DNA of 64,000 bases from the NCBI GenBank assembly GCA_963707065.1, contig CAVPPJ010000018.1, positions 475,461 to 539,460 on the forward strand. Direction: 5' to 3'. Origin of the DNA: Palsa-506 sp963707065. Lineage in GTDB: Bacteria > Actinomycetota > Actinomycetes > Streptosporangiales > Streptosporangiaceae. How positions within the stretch are numbered: position 1 is the stretch's first letter; the number at the start of each line of letters is the position of its first letter. The position numbers and the translations under genes are program-made. The notes below the pieces were generated by a model, which worked only from the letters and a program-made list of their open reading frames with translations, searched no databases and had not been told where the DNA came from. Positions 46,145-54,795 of the stretch are shown in pieces.

Positions 46145-48573
46145 GTGAACAGCTTGCGCATTACCTTGACCTGGCTGCGCCTGGAGTTGCGGCAGCGCTG
46201 GCGGTCACTCGCCGTGCTTGCCCTGCTCATCGCGTTGGCCACAGCGACGGTGCTCGCAGCCGTCGCGGGAGCGCGGCGCGGCCAGACCGCGTTCGGCCGG
46301 CTGTGGGCGCGCACGCTGCCGGCGACCGCCACGGTGCTGCTCAACCAGCCGGGCTTCGACTGGGCCAAGATCCGCGCACTGCCAGAGGTCAGCGCGCTGA
46401 GCAAGTTCCCGCTCGGCTTCGGATACGAGGTCGAAGGCCATCCGGGCGCAAGTGCCGGACTGCAGGCGGACGATCAGTTCACCCGGACACTCGAACGGCC
46501 CGTCATGCTGGGCGGACGCCCGTTGAATCCCGCCAGCGTCGATGAGGTCCTGATCACCCCGAAGTTCGCGGCGAACTCCGGCAAGGGCGTGGGCGACACG
46601 CTGACCCTGCTCCTGACCAGCCCGCAGCAGGTCAACGCAGGATACGACGGATCGGGCGGGCCGCCGCGAGGACCGAAGATCCTGGCCCACATTGTCGGGG
46701 TGGGCCGTTCGCTGTGGGGATCGGTCATCGTGGACGGCCCAGAGCAACCGGGAGGCGTGCTCGCATCACCCGCCTTGTTCACGCATTACCGGGCCAACTT
46801 CATGGGCACGAACGGCCGGGCGTACATCAACGCGCTGGTGCGGCTCAAGGGAGGCACTGCTGCGATACCGGCATTCCGCGCCGACCTGGCTCGCGTCACC
46901 GGACGGTCCGATATCGACCTGTGGAATAACTACTCCTACTTCGGCGGCCCGGTCCGCAGGGCAACCGCGTACGAGGCCGCCTGCCTGCTGGCCTTCGGGA
47001 TAGCGGCGCTGCTGGCCGCAATGTTCCTGGTCGGCCAGTCGGTGGCTCGCTACACGTCCGCCAGCGTCCCGGATCTCCAGGTCCTGCAGGCGGTGGGCAT
47101 GACGCAGCGGCAAGCCGTCGCGTCAGCTTCGGCCGCGCCTTTCCTGGCCGCGGCCGCCGGGACGACGATCGGTGTCGGCGCGGCCATCGTGGCCTCGCGG
47201 TGGATGCCGATCGGCCTGGCATCATTCGTGGAGCCGCATCCGGGCATCAACGTGGACTGGGTCGTGCTGGGCGCCGGCTTGGTCATCGCCCCGCTGCTGG
47301 TGCTCGCCGGCGCCGCGGCCACGGCAGCGTCGGCGCTCACCGCCAGCCGACGGCACCCAGGCCGCCGCCGGTCCGCCGTCGCGGGAACCGCATCGCGGGC
47401 AGGCCTGGCCGCACCAGTAGTGATAGGCGCCCGATTCGCGCTTGAGCCCGGCCGCGGCCGGGCCGCGGTGCCCGTCAGGCCGGCGGTGGTGGGCGCGGTC
47501 ACGGGCGTCCTTGGCGTGCTAGCCGCCTTCACTTTCGCCGCCGGAGTCTCCGACGCCGCCGGCAATCCGGCGCGCTTCGGGCAAACGTGGCAGCTGGCCA
47601 CTTTCCTCGGTCTCAACGGGCAGGATCTCGGGCAGGCCAGCCAGGTACTGCGAGCCGTCGCCGCCGACCGCGACGTGACCGGGGTTGATGACGCGCGCAT
47701 CGCGGGAGCGCAGTCCGGCCAGTTCTCCATCGAGAGCTACACCTATGCCCCGGTGGCGGCAAGCGGCCGTCGGTCGTCCTGACTGCCGGGCGACTGCCCA
47801 CCGCGCGCAATGAGATAACGCTGGCCCCGATAACCGCTCGCCAGTTGCACGCGGCGACCGGCTCCACGATCCGGCTCGGCGGCGGCTCGACGCCGCGGGT
47901 AGTGAAGGTAACGGGCATCGGCTTCGTCCCCGCAGGGATCCACAACGACGACGCCGACGGGGCCTGGCTCACACCCGCCGGATACGACTGGATATTCGCG
48001 GGCGCGCACTACTCCTTCAAGTTCCACACCGCCACCGTGGCGCTGCGGCCCGGCGCTGACGTGCAAGCAGTCGCGCGCAGGCTGGACGCCGCAGCAGCTG
48101 CCATCCCGGGCGGCCAGAATTTCACCTTTACGCCTCCGGGCCAGCCGCAGGACATCGAGTCGATCAAGGACCTGGCCATCCTGCCGCTGGCGCTTGGCGC
48201 CTTCCTGGCCCTGCTCGCCGTCAGCGCGATCGGGCACGCCTTGTTCATCGCCGTGAACCGCCGCCGCCGCGAGCTGGCGGTGCTGCGAGCGCTCGGGATG
48301 ACCCGGCTGCAGACGCGGATAGTGGTCGCCACCCAGGCGAGCGTGCTCGCCGTGATCGGGCTGGTGTTCGGGGTGCCGCTCGGAGTCGCGCTCGGCCGCG
48401 TCATATGGCGCGCGGTCGCCGACTTCACGCCGCTGGCCTATCACCCGCCGCTGGCCCTGTGGGCGCTAGTGCTGATCGTCCCGGCTACGTTGCTGGCCGC
48501 GAACACGCTGGCGGCCTGGCCGCAACGGCGTGCCACGCGGCTACGCACCGCACAGGCGCTGCGCACCGAGTGA
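46145..48573 (+). CDS. FtsX/MacB-type ABC transporter permease, one frameshift
   Basis: A large membrane permease with two FtsX domains, of the kind that pairs with a MacB/LolD ATPase. The N-terminal helix is SLAVLALLIALATATVLAAV. The first FtsX domain has LLAFGIAALLAAMFLVGQSV and LQVLQAVGMTQRQAVASASA; the second has FLALLAVSAIGHALFIAVNRRRRELAVLRALGMTRLQ near the end. The first frame stops at 47782. The second part continues in the -1 frame (VLTAGRLPTARNEITLAPI, then ATGSTIRLGGG) to 48573; the shift is at about 47750-47765. GTG 46145 and TTG 46154 are both possible starts after GAAGGGGG. No partner ATPase is present. Confidence 0.88.
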
Positions 48574-48755
48574 TGCCGAACTGGCCGGCTGCGAGCTCGG
48601 CCCGGTACGGTCCTGTCCAAGGGGCAGGAGTCGGCCGCCGGCACGGCGCAGCCCGCGGTCGCGAACAGCATCCTGCACAGGGCGAGCAGCACTCGGCTCG
48701 TCATTGACACCGGCTCCGCCGTGGCTGATGGGCACGTTTCGCGGCAGCCTGACCG

Positions 48756-48962
48756 TTAGCTCCGGCTCTCAGCTGGCAAGCACGCTCGCCGGGCGGGCTG
48801 GCTCGTGCCTGACTGGCGGCGCAGGGCGCGTGCTGGCCTGGCGAGTGAACGGAACAACTGGGCAAGCGCCGCGGAACGCTGACCCAGCAGAGCGTCAGCT
48901 GCCCTCCGCTCGGCCGGGCTCCGGGTGCGTTCTGCCTCGTAGATCATGTACCCGTAGGGCAT
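48756..48962 (-). CDS. Small conserved-looking protein (68 aa)
   Basis: MPYGYMIYEAERTRSPAERR starts a 68-residue basic protein. The pattern Y.IYEAER..S.AERRAADALLGQ, then RLFRSLARPARALRR-like, occurs in small actinobacterial proteins that I know only as hypothetical. AGCGAGGAA lies about 6 bases before the ATG. Its role is unknown. Confidence 0.6.
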   Translation of the reverse strand: MPYGYMIYEAERTRSPAERRAADALLGQRSAALAQLFRSLARPARALRRQSGTSQPARRACLPAESRS

Positions 48963-49019
48963 GGTGCTTCCTCGCTGTGGGTGATCGTCAGCCGACGAGC
49001 TGACGTGGGTGAGTGCATT

Positions 49020-49190
49020 TCATGGCGATGGCGTGCCGTCGGTTATCACGGCGGCGATCGAGATCTTCTGCGATGGGCGTGCTGGCGCCCCGTCCCGGCG
49101 GCGATGTCCCTGCCGGGGCGCCATCCCGCCTGCGGACAGCAGCCGTCCGTTGACTAGAGACCTGGGTCTGGGACCGAGAGAAGGGTCCAT
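49020..49190 (-). CDS. Possible small ORF (56 aa) with strong ribosome site
   Basis: The ATG at 49190 has AGGAGG 4-5 bases upstream, one of the best ribosome sites in the window. The 56-residue product (MDPSLGPRPRSLVNGRLLSA) has no recognisable family and is Arg/Pro-rich. The promoter would contain the palindrome at 49207-49224. It may be a leader peptide or a real small gene preceding the 68-residue gene. Confidence 0.3.
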   Translation of the reverse strand: MDPSLGPRPRSLVNGRLLSAGGMAPRQGHRRRDGAPARPSQKISIAAVITDGTPSP

Positions 49191-49206
49191 ACTGCCTCCT
49201 GTTTCT

Positions 49207-49224
49207 ATCAAAATATGTTTTGAT
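49207..49224. promoter_or_regulatory. AT-rich palindrome between divergent small ORF and CGNR gene
   Basis: ATCAAAATATGTTTTGAT has 7-bp perfect arms around TATG and stands out in GC-rich DNA. It lies 17 bases upstream of the small-ORF start and 67 bases upstream of the CGNR regulator, so it may be an operator for either side. Confidence 0.6.
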
Positions 49225-49290
49225 GGTAACAGAGACACAGATATTCGGATAGACCCGCACTATGCGCAGGCAGTGTTTCCGGTATAGTCA

Positions 49291-49953
49291 ATGTTGATGG
49301 CTGCAACTCTGACACGGCCGCCCCTCACCGACCTGAGGATCGTCGGCGGCAATCTGGCGCTGGACTTCGTCAACACCTGCGCCGGCCCCAGGCACGGTCC
49401 GGCCGACACCGAGTGGCTGTCCAGCTACGAGGACTTCGCAGCCTGGAGCCGCCATGCCGACGTCGGCCATCCCAGCCCCGCGCCCAGCGAAACCGCACCA
49501 CGCCCGGCCGCGATCGCGGCGCTGGCACGGGTGCTGGCGTGCCGGGACGACATGCATGAGATCTTCCTCGCGCTGGGTGACGGCTCAGCGCCACCCGATC
49601 CAGCCCTGCGGCGCCTGCACCTTGCCTACGTCGAAGCACTCGCGCAGGGCCAGCTTGCCGGCGGCACGGAGGGCTGCGCGTGGACATGGGTTCCGGGCAG
49701 TGACCTCCTGGCCCCGCTGTGGCCCATCGTCGCCGCGGCGGTTGAGCTGCTAACCCACGGGACGACCGGCCTCATCAAGCCGTGCCGCGCATGCCGGTTC
49801 CTGTTCATCGACCACAGCAAGAACGGCAGCCGCCGATGGTGCAGCATGGACGACTGCGGGAAAGCAGCGAAGATCGCCCGCTATCTCCAGCGCCGGTCCG
49901 ACGCCCGCGGGCAGGAAGAATCCAGCACCCACCGGCAACAAGAGAACGCCTGA
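49291..49953 (+). CDS. CGNR zinc-finger / ABATE-domain regulator
   Basis: A 220-residue predicted transcriptional regulator. The N-terminal ABATE region includes DLRIVGGNLALDFVNTCAGPR and WLSSYEDFAAWS. The C-terminal CGNR-type zinc finger has PCRACRFLFIDHSKNGSRRWCSMDDCG (Cys at both ends) near residues 168-194. Such regulators are common near stress or metabolic genes; the ligand is unknown. ATG 49291 and ATG 49297 are both possible starts. Confidence 0.93.
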   Translation: MLMAATLTRPPLTDLRIVGGNLALDFVNTCAGPRHGPADTEWLSSYEDFAAWSRHADVGHPSPAPSETAPRPAAIAALARVLACRDDMHEIFLALGDGSAPPDPALRRLHLAYVEALAQGQLAGGTEGCAWTWVPGSDLLAPLWPIVAAAVELLTHGTTGLIKPCRACRFLFIDHSKNGSRRWCSMDDCGKAAKIARYLQRRSDARGQEESSTHRQQENA

Positions 49954-50005
49954 CCGTCCGCGGTCGCCGGCGGCGCTTGCGATCAGGGATCCAGTACTGT
50001 CCTGC

Positions 50006-51385
50006 TCACTGCGGCAGGCTCGCCATCTGCGCGTTCACCGGCCCGGCCGGCCGGGGCATGTCCGCGATCTGCATGCGGAGCGCCTTCACTGCCGCGTCGT
50101 AGATCCCCGAGAAGCTCGGGAAAGGCTGGATCGTGTCGCTCAGCACCTCAAGCGGGACGCGTGCGCGGATGGCAAGCGTCGCCTGCTGCATCCACTCACC
50201 GGCTTCGGGCCCGAGCGCGTAGCAGCCGGTCAGTCGCTGGCCGTCGCTGAGCAGCGTCAGGAACCCGTTGGATTCGGCGTAGGCGTGCGTGTAGGTAGCG
50301 GTCTTGGGCACCTCTGACAGGAGCGCGGTGGCGCTGTACTCCGCTTCGGCCGCGCCCACCGCCGCGGCCTGCGGATCTGTGTAGGTGACCCGAGGAACGG
50401 CTTCATAGTTCGCCGGACGCCCATCACCGCGGATGTTCTCCGCGACCACATCGCCCTCGTACTCGCCGACGTGGGTCAGCGGCCAGATGCCGTTGACGTC
50501 TCCGATCGCCCAGAGGCGCTCGCCCGCGCGCAGGTGCTCGTCCACACTGATCCCATGCGGATTGGCCTCGACGCCGACCGTCTCCAGGCCGATCCCCTCG
50601 ACCCGCGGGCGCCGGCCGGTCGCCACGAGCAGACGGTCGCCCCGCAGCTCCTTACCGCCATCGAAGGCCAGGACATACTCGTCCCCCTCGCGCCGCGCGG
50701 CGGTGGCGTGCATGCCGAGCATCAGCTCGATTCCGTCCCGGCGCAGCGCCTCGCTGAGCGCGTCGCCCAGCGGCGCGGGCTCGCGGGGAAGCACCCGATC
50801 GGCGCCCTCGACAATCACCGCCTCGCCGCCGAGACGCCGCACGACCTGCGCCATCTCGACGCCTGCGGCCCCTCCACCCAGCACGAGCAGGCGGCGCGGA
50901 ACAGCCTTCATGCTCGTCGCCTCGCGGGTGCCCCAGACGCCCTCGAGCTCACGCAGTCCCGGGACCGGAGGCACGAACGGAGCTGCGCCGGTCGCCACGA
51001 CGATGTGCTCCGCGGTATGGCGGACGGTCTCGACTTCGACCACCCCGGTGCCGGCCAGCCGGCCGGTGCCCCGCAGCAGGTCGATGCCCCGGTCGGCCAG
51101 CCAGCGCTGCTGGCCGGCGTCGGACCAGTTCGAGACCATGTAGTCCCGCCAGGCCAGCGCGGCCGCCACGTCGACCTGTGCGCTCGCGCCGGCCGCGCGC
51201 GCGCCCTGCACCGCCTCGCCCGGGCGCAGCAGCGACTTCGACGGGATACAAGCCCAGTAGGAGCACTCGCCGCCGACCAGTTCGCGCTCAACGACGGCGA
51301 CGTGCAGCCCGCGCGCAGCTAGGGCCGCAGCGCAGTGCTCGCCGGGCGCCCCGCCGCCAAGGACGATCACGTCATAATCGCTCAT
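50006..51385 (-). CDS. FAD-dependent pyridine nucleotide-disulphide oxidoreductase
   Basis: A flavoprotein of the mercuric reductase / dihydrolipoamide dehydrogenase family. FAD motif VIVLGGGAPGEHCA and NAD(P) motif LLVLGGGAAGVEMA are present. The redox pair is in GGECSYWACIPSK (two Cys, four residues apart), and the second FAD motif is GERLWAIGDVNG. The C-terminal dimer domain ends near 50006, but the usual His-Glu pair is not clear. The start is ATG 51385, which overlaps the stop of the upstream VOC gene as ATGA. The two are a coupled pair. The open frame continues through the VOC gene only because of a one-base shift there. Confidence 0.92.
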   Translation of the reverse strand: MSDYDVIVLGGGAPGEHCAAALAARGLHVAVVERELVGGECSYWACIPSKSLLRPGEAVQGARAAGASAQVDVAAALAWRDYMVSNWSDAGQQRWLADRGIDLLRGTGRLAGTGVVEVETVRHTAEHIVVATGAAPFVPPVPGLRELEGVWGTREATSMKAVPRRLLVLGGGAAGVEMAQVVRRLGGEAVIVEGADRVLPREPAPLGDALSEALRRDGIELMLGMHATAARREGDEYVLAFDGGKELRGDRLLVATGRRPRVEGIGLETVGVEANPHGISVDEHLRAGERLWAIGDVNGIWPLTHVGEYEGDVVAENIRGDGRPANYEAVPRVTYTDPQAAAVGAAEAEYSATALLSEVPKTATYTHAYAESNGFLTLLSDGQRLTGCYALGPEAGEWMQQATLAIRARVPLEVLSDTIQPFPSFSGIYDAAVKALRMQIADMPRPAGPVNAQMASLPQ

Positions 51386-52006
51386 GTCGGCAGCTCCGTC
51401 CCGGCCTGCTCGGCCACCATGTACTCGGCGTACCAGTCGGGCCAGTTCGCGTCTGCCTCGCCGGTGCGCTTCTCGTGTTCGCCGTGCGCGGACCGACGCG
51501 CGCCGCATCGCGCTCGCCAGGTCCGCCGTGGATGCGAATGCCGTCTCAGCGGCGTCGATCCGGCCGGGCAGCCGCGTCGTGAGCTCCTGCATTAGCCAGC
51601 CGTTGCCGTCCAGGTCGCGGAACGTGGCGAAGGTGCTGTAGCTGGCGTGATCGGGCGCGGGGCCGCTCACGCGACCGCTCGTGCCGTCGGGCTGGAACTG
51701 AGCACCCGGCGTCCCGGCATGGAACACCTCGCTGACCTCGGCACCGCGGGCGACGAGCTCGCCGCGCGCAGCCTCGATATCGGAGACGATCAGGTACAGG
51801 CCCTGGGCCGAGCCGGGCGCGGCCGACGTGATGTTCGTGCCGAATTGAATCGAGCACCCCGAGCCGGGGGGCGTGAACTGGACGACCCGGAAGCCGTTAT
51901 CGAAGGGAAAGTCGGCGTCGAGCCTCCACCCGAGCCTCCCGTAGAAATCCTTGGCGCGGTCAACATCCAAGACAGGGATGACGACCACCTCAAGTTTGAT
52001 GTCCAC
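51382..52006 (-). CDS. VOC/glyoxalase-fold protein, one frameshift
   Basis: A vicinal-oxygen-chelate fold protein: KLEVVVIPVLDVDRAKDFYGRLGWRLDADF, GLYLIVSDIEAARGELVARGAEV, FATFRDLDGNGWLMQELTTRL. It may be a glyoxalase, a dioxygenase-like or an antibiotic-binding protein. The C-terminal tail in the +1 frame reads HGEHEKRTGEADANWPDWYAEYMVAEQAGTELPT and ends in TGA overlapping the next start. One extra base at about 51490-51510 fuses the gene to the flavoprotein in the current sequence; the fusion is not real. Confidence 0.85.
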
Positions 52007-52386
52007 GATGCCGGCTCCTCTCCTTTGATGTCAGTGGCCTGTGTCAATGTCTCCGGTTCCTGTGCCACCTGGGCTGGTGCTTACATCCACTCTCACGCCG
52101 CACATCGCCGACTCCACAAATCACATCAGATCGCTCGGGAAAGCCTGGTGGCGGGTGGTGGCATTTTCGATGCGGTCCAGCTGAGGAACAGGTTCTCCGC
52201 AGACTACCGATTTTTTGCCCGTGCCAGAGACTGGTGGTTCGGCTGAGACGCCTGCGTTGGTGAACGGACCAGGAGCTGGCGTCTTGCATCAGGCGGGGCC
52301 GATGCCCGGCGGGCAAAGCTGCCCGAAAAAATAGCCCTCTGCGGGTGAGGCGTAGCCGCCCCGCCCGGTGGGAGGCTGCCAGCGAG
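52007..52386. other. Intergenic region with a hairpin, no gene
   Basis: No coding frame is supported. A 6-bp stem CGGGCA/TGCCCG with loop AAGC (52310-52325) is followed by AAAAAA, so it is not a standard terminator on the plus strand. The 3' part holds the presumed promoter of the lipoprotein. Confidence 0.5.
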
Positions 52387-52932
52387 ATGAAACAGGGAAT
52401 CGTGACCAGGCCCGCCTGGTGGAAGCTCGTCATGGTCTTGTCCGGCTTGGCGCTGCTGGTGGTGGCGTGCGGATCTAGTGGCGGCACCCCGTCATCATCC
52501 ACGCCTGCCGCCCCCTCATCGTCCGCGCCTGCCGCCCCCTCATCGTCCGCGCCTGCTTCCCCGGCGACCTCGCCGTTGAACGCGGCTGCGTGCCCGGACG
52601 CCGCTGCCCTGCGTGCCTCGCTGGACAAGCTCAAGCATGTCAAGGTGGGGAAAGGCACAGTCAGTGAGATCAAGGCAGACCTCAAAGACGTCCAGACAAA
52701 TCTGACGGCCCTTGTGAATGACGCAGTCGGCCAATGGCAGGCCCAGATCAACGCGCTGAAATCCGCGCTGGCCAACCTCCAGACGGCGGTCAAGACCCTG
52801 GCGGCGAACTTCAGCGCCAGCGCGGTGTCAGGCGTGGTGACCGCGATAGGCGGCGTCAGCACCGCAGGGCAGAACCTGCTGGCTGTGGTGAGCACGCGTT
52901 GCCCCTCCGCATCCCCGACATCCAGTGCGTGA
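52387..52932 (+). CDS. Lipoprotein with Ser/Pro/Ala linker and coiled-coil domain
   Basis: A 181-residue surface lipoprotein of unknown function. Lipobox LALLVVACGS (Cys near residue 28) follows a transmembrane-like stretch. A repeated SSS(A/T)PAAP linker comes next, then a Lys/Ala/Asn-rich helical domain (SLDKLKHVKVGKGTVSEIKA, QAQINALKSALANLQTAVKTL) that may form a coiled coil. The linker probably spans cell wall. GGAGG lies 11 bases before the ATG. Confidence 0.8.
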   Translation: MKQGIVTRPAWWKLVMVLSGLALLVVACGSSGGTPSSSTPAAPSSSAPAAPSSSAPASPATSPLNAAACPDAAALRASLDKLKHVKVGKGTVSEIKADLKDVQTNLTALVNDAVGQWQAQINALKSALANLQTAVKTLAANFSASAVSGVVTAIGGVSTAGQNLLAVVSTRCPSASPTSSA

Positions 52933-53039
52933 GCATTAGCCCGAGAGGTCAGCAAGCGCTCCGTCGAGGCTGTCTTGCGGTATCACTACGGCCTGACGGC
53001 CTAGCTTCCGGGTCTCAGCCCGGGCGCGGAGGTGCCGCG

Positions 53040-53225
53040 ATGACTACACGACCTGGCCCAGCTCGCTCACCGTTGCCCAGACCGCCCGGCGGCCCGGCGG
53101 CCGCGCGCCGGGCTTTCGCCCCGGCCTGCCGCGAGCTAGTTCGCGTGCGAGCGCGCACGGCTCTACGTGCACTGCCACGACATCGGGCTGTGGTACTAAC
53201 GATTTGTCGGCTGGCAGTCCATTAA
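53040..53225 (+). CDS. Possible small Arg-rich ORF (61 aa)
   Basis: MTTRPGPARSPLPRPPGG starts a 61-residue basic peptide with GGAGG 7 bases upstream. There is no family signature, and high arginine content is common in shadow frames of this genome. It could be a real small gene; I give it low weight. Confidence 0.3.
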   Translation: MTTRPGPARSPLPRPPGGPAAARRAFAPACRELVRVRARTALRALPRHRAVVLTICRLAVH

Positions 53226-53282
53226 GAACGTCAACCTTCGGCGGCGATCATGCTGGACCGGACACTTCACCTGTGAGCTGCC

Positions 53283-53834
53283 TTGCGCAGGATCGCGTTG
53301 CGCGTGGATGCTACTGACGTGCAGGCGCAGGTGATCATCTTCACGGGCCTTCCGGGTACTGGTAAGTCGGCGCTCGCCGAGCAAGTGGCGCGGACGGTGC
53401 GCGCTCCAGCATTCGCTGCGGACTGGCTCATGGGAGCGTTCAAGCCCGCCCTGGCCAGGTTTGATCGCTCCGAGTACCTGGCCGCGCGGTCCAGGCTGCT
53501 GGAAACGCTAATCATCCGGCAGCTGATGCTCGGCCAGGACGCGGTCGTTGACGCTGTGGTGAGCGAGAGCCAGGTCGCGGCATGGCACGATACCGCCGCC
53601 CGGTTCTCGGCCCACTGGTATCTGATCGAGTGCATCTGCTCCGACGAGGTCATCCACCGTGAGCGGATCGAGGGTCGCATCCGTGGCATTCCGGGCTGGC
53701 ACGAAGTCGGATGGGATTTTGTCGAGCGGATGCGCGGCGAGCTACCCCCCTTGACGGGGAATCGGCTCACCGTCGATGCGATGGAGCCGGTGGCGGACAA
53801 TGTCTGCCGCGTCCTCGATTACATTTCGGCATGA
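53283..53834 (+). CDS. P-loop ATPase / kinase-like protein
   Basis: A zeta-toxin/gluconate-kinase-like P-loop protein of up to 183 residues. Walker A is IIFTGLPGTGKSALAEQVA; further down are ETLIIRQLMLGQDAVVDAVV and ERIEGRIRGIPGW. Such enzymes phosphorylate small substrates. The open frame begins with TTG 53283; the GTG at 53319 (VQAQVIIF) starts just before the P-loop and is a good alternative. Confidence 0.8.
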   Translation: MRRIALRVDATDVQAQVIIFTGLPGTGKSALAEQVARTVRAPAFAADWLMGAFKPALARFDRSEYLAARSRLLETLIIRQLMLGQDAVVDAVVSESQVAAWHDTAARFSAHWYLIECICSDEVIHRERIEGRIRGIPGWHEVGWDFVERMRGELPPLTGNRLTVDAMEPVADNVCRVLDYISA

Positions 53835-54326
53835 GCGAGTCCAGGATTCCTGACGTCCCCCATCTTCCGCGGCCGGCGGCAGGCACGCTATCCCGGCCCG
53901 GATGGCAGGGAACATACCGCGCCCTGCACCTCTCGCCCATGCGCACGCGATGGCTTTCTCTCCCTGCTGGGTGTACGAAATCCTGGCGCGGCCGACTGTC
54001 AAGCAGCGGTTGACGCCCGGACTGACGCGGCGGGTGATGGTGGCACGGCGGGGGGCGGCCTGCTCAGTTGCCAGTCACGAGCCTGCTAGCCAAAAACATC
54101 CCGCGAATATCCCGCGTCAAAGCCGATTGAGCGCCGACGCTGATGTCTCGCCGCCTCATACTCGGAGCTAAGCAGGCATACACCCGCGAGGGTGCCGATG
54201 CATGACCCGAACGACCCTTATAGCCCGGATAAAACGACCCTTATCGCCCGGATAACTTGTCATGGAACTGGTCAAGGGGCGGGCCGAAGCGGCGGCCGTC
54301 CGGCGGCCGGGGCGGCCGGCGGAGGG
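53835..54326. other. Intergenic region without a supported gene
   Basis: About 490 bases with only low-complexity frames. The sole clear structure is the tandem 23-bp repeat at 54210-54255. An ATG at 53831 overlapping the kinase stop opens a 60-residue frame with no recognisable features. Confidence 0.5.
54210..54255. repeat. Tandem 23-bp direct repeat (two copies) with TTATC/GATAA dyad
   Basis: Copies at 54210-54232 and 54233-54255 differ at one base. Each contains TTAT(A/C)GCCCGGATAA; in the second copy TTATC and GATAA form perfect inverted arms. It lies downstream of the SnoaL-like gene stop, about 70 bases away. Function is unknown. Confidence 0.85.
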
Positions 54327-54713
54327 TCAGCTGAGCTCGCGAACCTGGAGGGTGTCGACGTGCTGCTGGAAGGCAACAGCTTTGCCACCGTTCATGGTCC
54401 ACACGTGGACCATCTTCACAACGGCCGGTTCTCCGGAACTCTTGTGCTTCCACCCGTAGCTCCCGAGCGCCACGACTGTCTCACCGTCGGCGACGAACTG
54501 CTCGGGCACCACGGCGAAGTCATCGCCGATTTCCCCGAGTCGCATGAACACCCCTTCGAGCACCGCCTGAGGACCGACGTACGTGCCAGCGAGTGGAAAT
54601 CCGTCGGCCTCGGTCCACTGGATGTCGTCGGCCATGGCACCGAGCGCGGCGGGAACGTCGCCCGTCGCGAAGCTCGCATAGGCGTTTTCGACGATTTCCT
54701 TGTTGGTGGCCAT
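54327..54713 (-). CDS. SnoaL-like / NTF2-fold protein
   Basis: A 128-residue single-domain protein: MATNKEIVENAYASFATGDV, then ADDIQWTEADGFPLAGTYVGPQAVLEGVF, then KHKSSGEPAVVKMVHVWTMNGGKAVAFQQHVDT. Common actinobacterial SnoaL-like proteins of this type may be isomerases or ligand binders. GAAAGAGG precedes the ATG. It is divergent from a TetR regulator with a perfect 34-bp palindrome between, so it is the regulator's likely target. Confidence 0.9.
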   Translation of the reverse strand: MATNKEIVENAYASFATGDVPAALGAMADDIQWTEADGFPLAGTYVGPQAVLEGVFMRLGEIGDDFAVVPEQFVADGETVVALGSYGWKHKSSGEPAVVKMVHVWTMNGGKAVAFQQHVDTLQVRELS

Positions 54714-54741
54714 CTCGTGTCCTCTTTCCTGTCGGCACCGT

Positions 54742-54775
54742 TACATCACAGTGTTATGCATAACACTGTGATGTA
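54742..54775. promoter_or_regulatory. 34-bp perfect palindrome, TetR-type operator
   Basis: The two 17-base halves are exact reverse complements; the left half is TACATCACAGTGTTATG. The site sits between the divergent SnoaL-like gene (start 54713) and the TetR gene (start 54796). A weaker copy, GTGTTATGGATATACTGTC (about 54790-54808), overlaps the TetR start codon. The regulator probably represses both directions. Confidence 0.85.
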
Positions 54776-54795
54776 CAGATGTCAATGACGGTGTT

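Noticed and set aside
52310..52330. Hairpin CGGGCA/TGCCCG followed by an A-run as terminator
   Set aside because: The A-run is on the plus strand and the T-run would precede the hairpin on the minus strand, so it is not a standard terminator in either direction.
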